Below are positions 59,958 through 64,000 of a DNA stretch of 64,000 nt, piece after piece. Each line of letters begins with the position of its first letter. The stretch's first letter is position 1. Both the position numbers and the translations under genes were made by a program. The notes beneath the pieces were generated by a model. The model ran no database searches. It was not told the origin of the DNA and worked only from the letters and a program-made list of their open reading frames with translations. Source of the DNA: Chamaecrista fasciculata (taxonomy: Eukaryota > Streptophyta > Magnoliopsida > Fabales > Fabaceae); NCBI GenBank assembly GCA_003254925.1, contig QANZ01013920.1:5747-69746 (forward strand). Reading direction: 5' to 3'.

Positions 59958-62011
59958 TTACAAAAGTATATTTTAGATATATATTAGGATTCTCTAAAAT
60001 TGTACCAAATTTTATCACGAAAGATCTTTCTAAATCTTTTCTGCTTTTTACGAGTATATTCTAATTGAAATATTTTTATTTAAAATATTGTCCGGCATTA
60101 AAATGAATACTTCTCTTTCCAAAAAAATTGAACATAAATAAATTTATTATATTGTAAGAGGCTAATTCTACTGAATAGAAACCCAATTGACATTTTATAA
60201 GTATATTTATGTGAAAAATGTGAAAAAACTAAATATGGATGAAAAAGAGTTTAAGTTATTTGGGAATGAATGGACAGTTTAGGATTTTAGCAGATGTGAT
60301 TGAATGCAGACGTTATCTTTGACTTTGACCACAATGTTATGTGGCTATTGTTGTGCATTTTAGGTACCTTTGGCTTTTGTGCATTTTAGGTACCTTTGGC
60401 TTCTACCCCTTCGCATTTAGCAAGCATCTAAACGGTTCTCCACTCCCATAATTTTATTTTTTGTCCTACTTTGCCAGTTGACACTATATAGTATATACCA
60501 TACAATCATACATATTATCTAAGCACCAAAACTAATGAAAACAAATAATAAAACAAAAGAGGCTTTCAGAAACTTTCAAAAAGCAAAGATAAGTTGCCAC
60601 TTGGGGTTGAGGATTTTTTTTTGGGAAAAAAGATCCTCTCACCTTTGATTTAATATTTAAAAGAATCAATTGAAGAAATGGGCTTTGATGACCAAAAGGT
60701 AGTAATGGGCCTAGTTATGGCTTATTATATTGTGGGCCGAACCAAAAAAACAAGAGAAGGGACAAAATTCTGCTGCTGTTCGTTTGTTCTGTTCTTCCTT
60801 TTCCAGTTGTCTTACTTTTCATTGATTTTGCAAGATGGAATACTTACAACACCAACACACCACACGAGAACAATGAAAATCATTGCACTACGCGTACAGT
60901 AGACGGAATCATAACTTGATAATCTATTGTATGGTCAAATTTCAGTTGCATATAGTCCAGCTATATTTTGGAGTTTAAACTTTAGAGCTTATCCTTTTTG
61001 TCTATGTATTGTTTTGTTCGTATATACACCTCAGGCACAGGCAAAGTAGTACCCATTGAATAACAAAATGATGTGTCACCCTAAAGATAGCATTTACATT
61101 ACCTTTGATAACTTTGGAAATTCGAAAATAATATGAATGTGTGTGCCAATTAATATAACGAAGGTCATTCATCGCCTCTTGCCACACAAAAAAAGAAAAT
61201 ATCAATTAATCCCTTGCATTACTCCGACTCCAGTCTACCAATATTTTCCGTTGTTCATACTCTTTCAGAAGAAATTGTTTAGGTTGTCATTTTATTAGGA
61301 TCAGATAAATTGGATGAAAAATTTTAGACAAATGATTTGTTTATCACGATATGAATAAATACAATATTAAAATTTTCGTTATTATACAAGTCAAGTATGT
61401 TCCTCATCGCTCGCAGCTAATGGCAACGATTTAATAGCCAACTGTAGGGCCAAGCTTCTTATTCCACGCCAACCGAAACGAACACAATCCATATCATAAA
61501 ACATTACCATCTATACAGACGGATTCCCCGATAATCGTTCAAATCCTAGAATGCACACAGTCACATTTCAATTTCTATTGGGGAGACGCGAGTAGTAATT
61601 CCATCCTCAGTTACATCAGTGGTGAATTAGCAATTCAGACATCCATTTATGATTGGGGAAAATACATTATTTACTGGATGTATGAAACTGAGTGTACCAG
61701 ATTGTTCGATTAGCTGAAAAGATTCATATCAAATTGCCCCATCAAAACTAAGGATGTTTTTATCTACGTTTTAGCAAAGCAAGGGGTTAAAGTGTTAAAC
61801 ATTTAATCATACGTTTTAATTAGGCCACATTTCACTGTTCTAGAAGAATGGTATGCAATACAACAGAAGAAATGTTATCCCCCGTTCATCTTTTAACTGG
61901 AGGGGCCTTAATCCATTCAAGATTGAAGACAACAAATATTCATACACTGGCTGTTAGGCCTAAATACTGAAAAATAAATGGGATCTCCCTCACACACTTC
62001 AGAGGTCACAC
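59958..62011. other. Spacer left of the E2 gene
   Basis: AT-rich; contains a 26-bp tandem duplication (60352-60402, TGTGCATTTTAGGTACCTTT twice). The last few hundred bases are presumably the 3' untranslated region of the minus-strand E2 gene. No other gene seen. Confidence 0.45.

Positions 62012-64000
<1,989 letters not shown>

Overview
The window is nuclear DNA of a flowering plant, most likely a eudicot. Host genes are widely spaced, have introns and match well-known plant families, and the space between them is AT-rich and full of plant transposons. I cannot name the species. Seven host genes or gene parts are supported: an OSCA/CSC1 (RXW8-like) channel gene cut short, a diterpene-synthase-like gene (geranyllinalool synthase type) cut short, two tandem PHT1 phosphate transporters, PDV1 (plastid division), a cytokinin-response-factor AP2/ERF regulator, and a class UBC8/UBC28 E2 ubiquitin-conjugating enzyme running off the right edge. 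There is also a plastid rbcL fragment in the nuclear DNA.

Layout. 1-11940 is a nest of old LTR retrotransposons: two related LTRs with non-coding DNA between them, a minus-strand Ty3/Gypsy (Athila/Tat-type) gag-protease block with a tRNA-Asp-type primer site and its LTR, and a decayed Ty1/Copia pol. 12977-19180 holds the 5' seven coding exons of the channel gene, with a young small LTR element (151-bp LTRs, 5-bp target duplication) in one intron. A 123-base N gap at 20139-20261 follows, then the first four exons of the terpene synthase on the other strand (20486-21814). Both genes lose their 3' halves at the gap. The rbcL fragment (22244-22541) and a 1.66-kb foldback element with GGCGC minisatellite arms (23170-24830) come next, then the two PHT1 genes (25183-26778 and 28045-29643), each with a P1BS phosphate-starvation site upstream. 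PDV1 spans 31768-34727. From 34.7 to 62 kb the only clear protein gene is the CRF gene (46752-45712, minus). The rest holds MITEs (hAT, Mutator-like, Harbinger-like), a SINE, non-LTR retroposon pieces and simple repeats. The E2 gene occupies 63144-62012 (minus).

Nothing here looks like a multi-gene novel system. The most interesting signals are: (i) five very short insertions of TCAGGCC plus poly(A), each flanked by 10-19-bp target duplications, which look like near-completely 5'-truncated copies of a retroposon whose longer copy, ending in the same TTTCAGGCC, lies at 39890-40521; (ii) a full-length PHT1 paralogue with conserved phosphate/proton-path residues replaced; (iii) single Ns that sit between duplicated sequence and appear to be unmerged contig ends or haplotypes, one of them at a MITE insertion seen in both empty and filled form.
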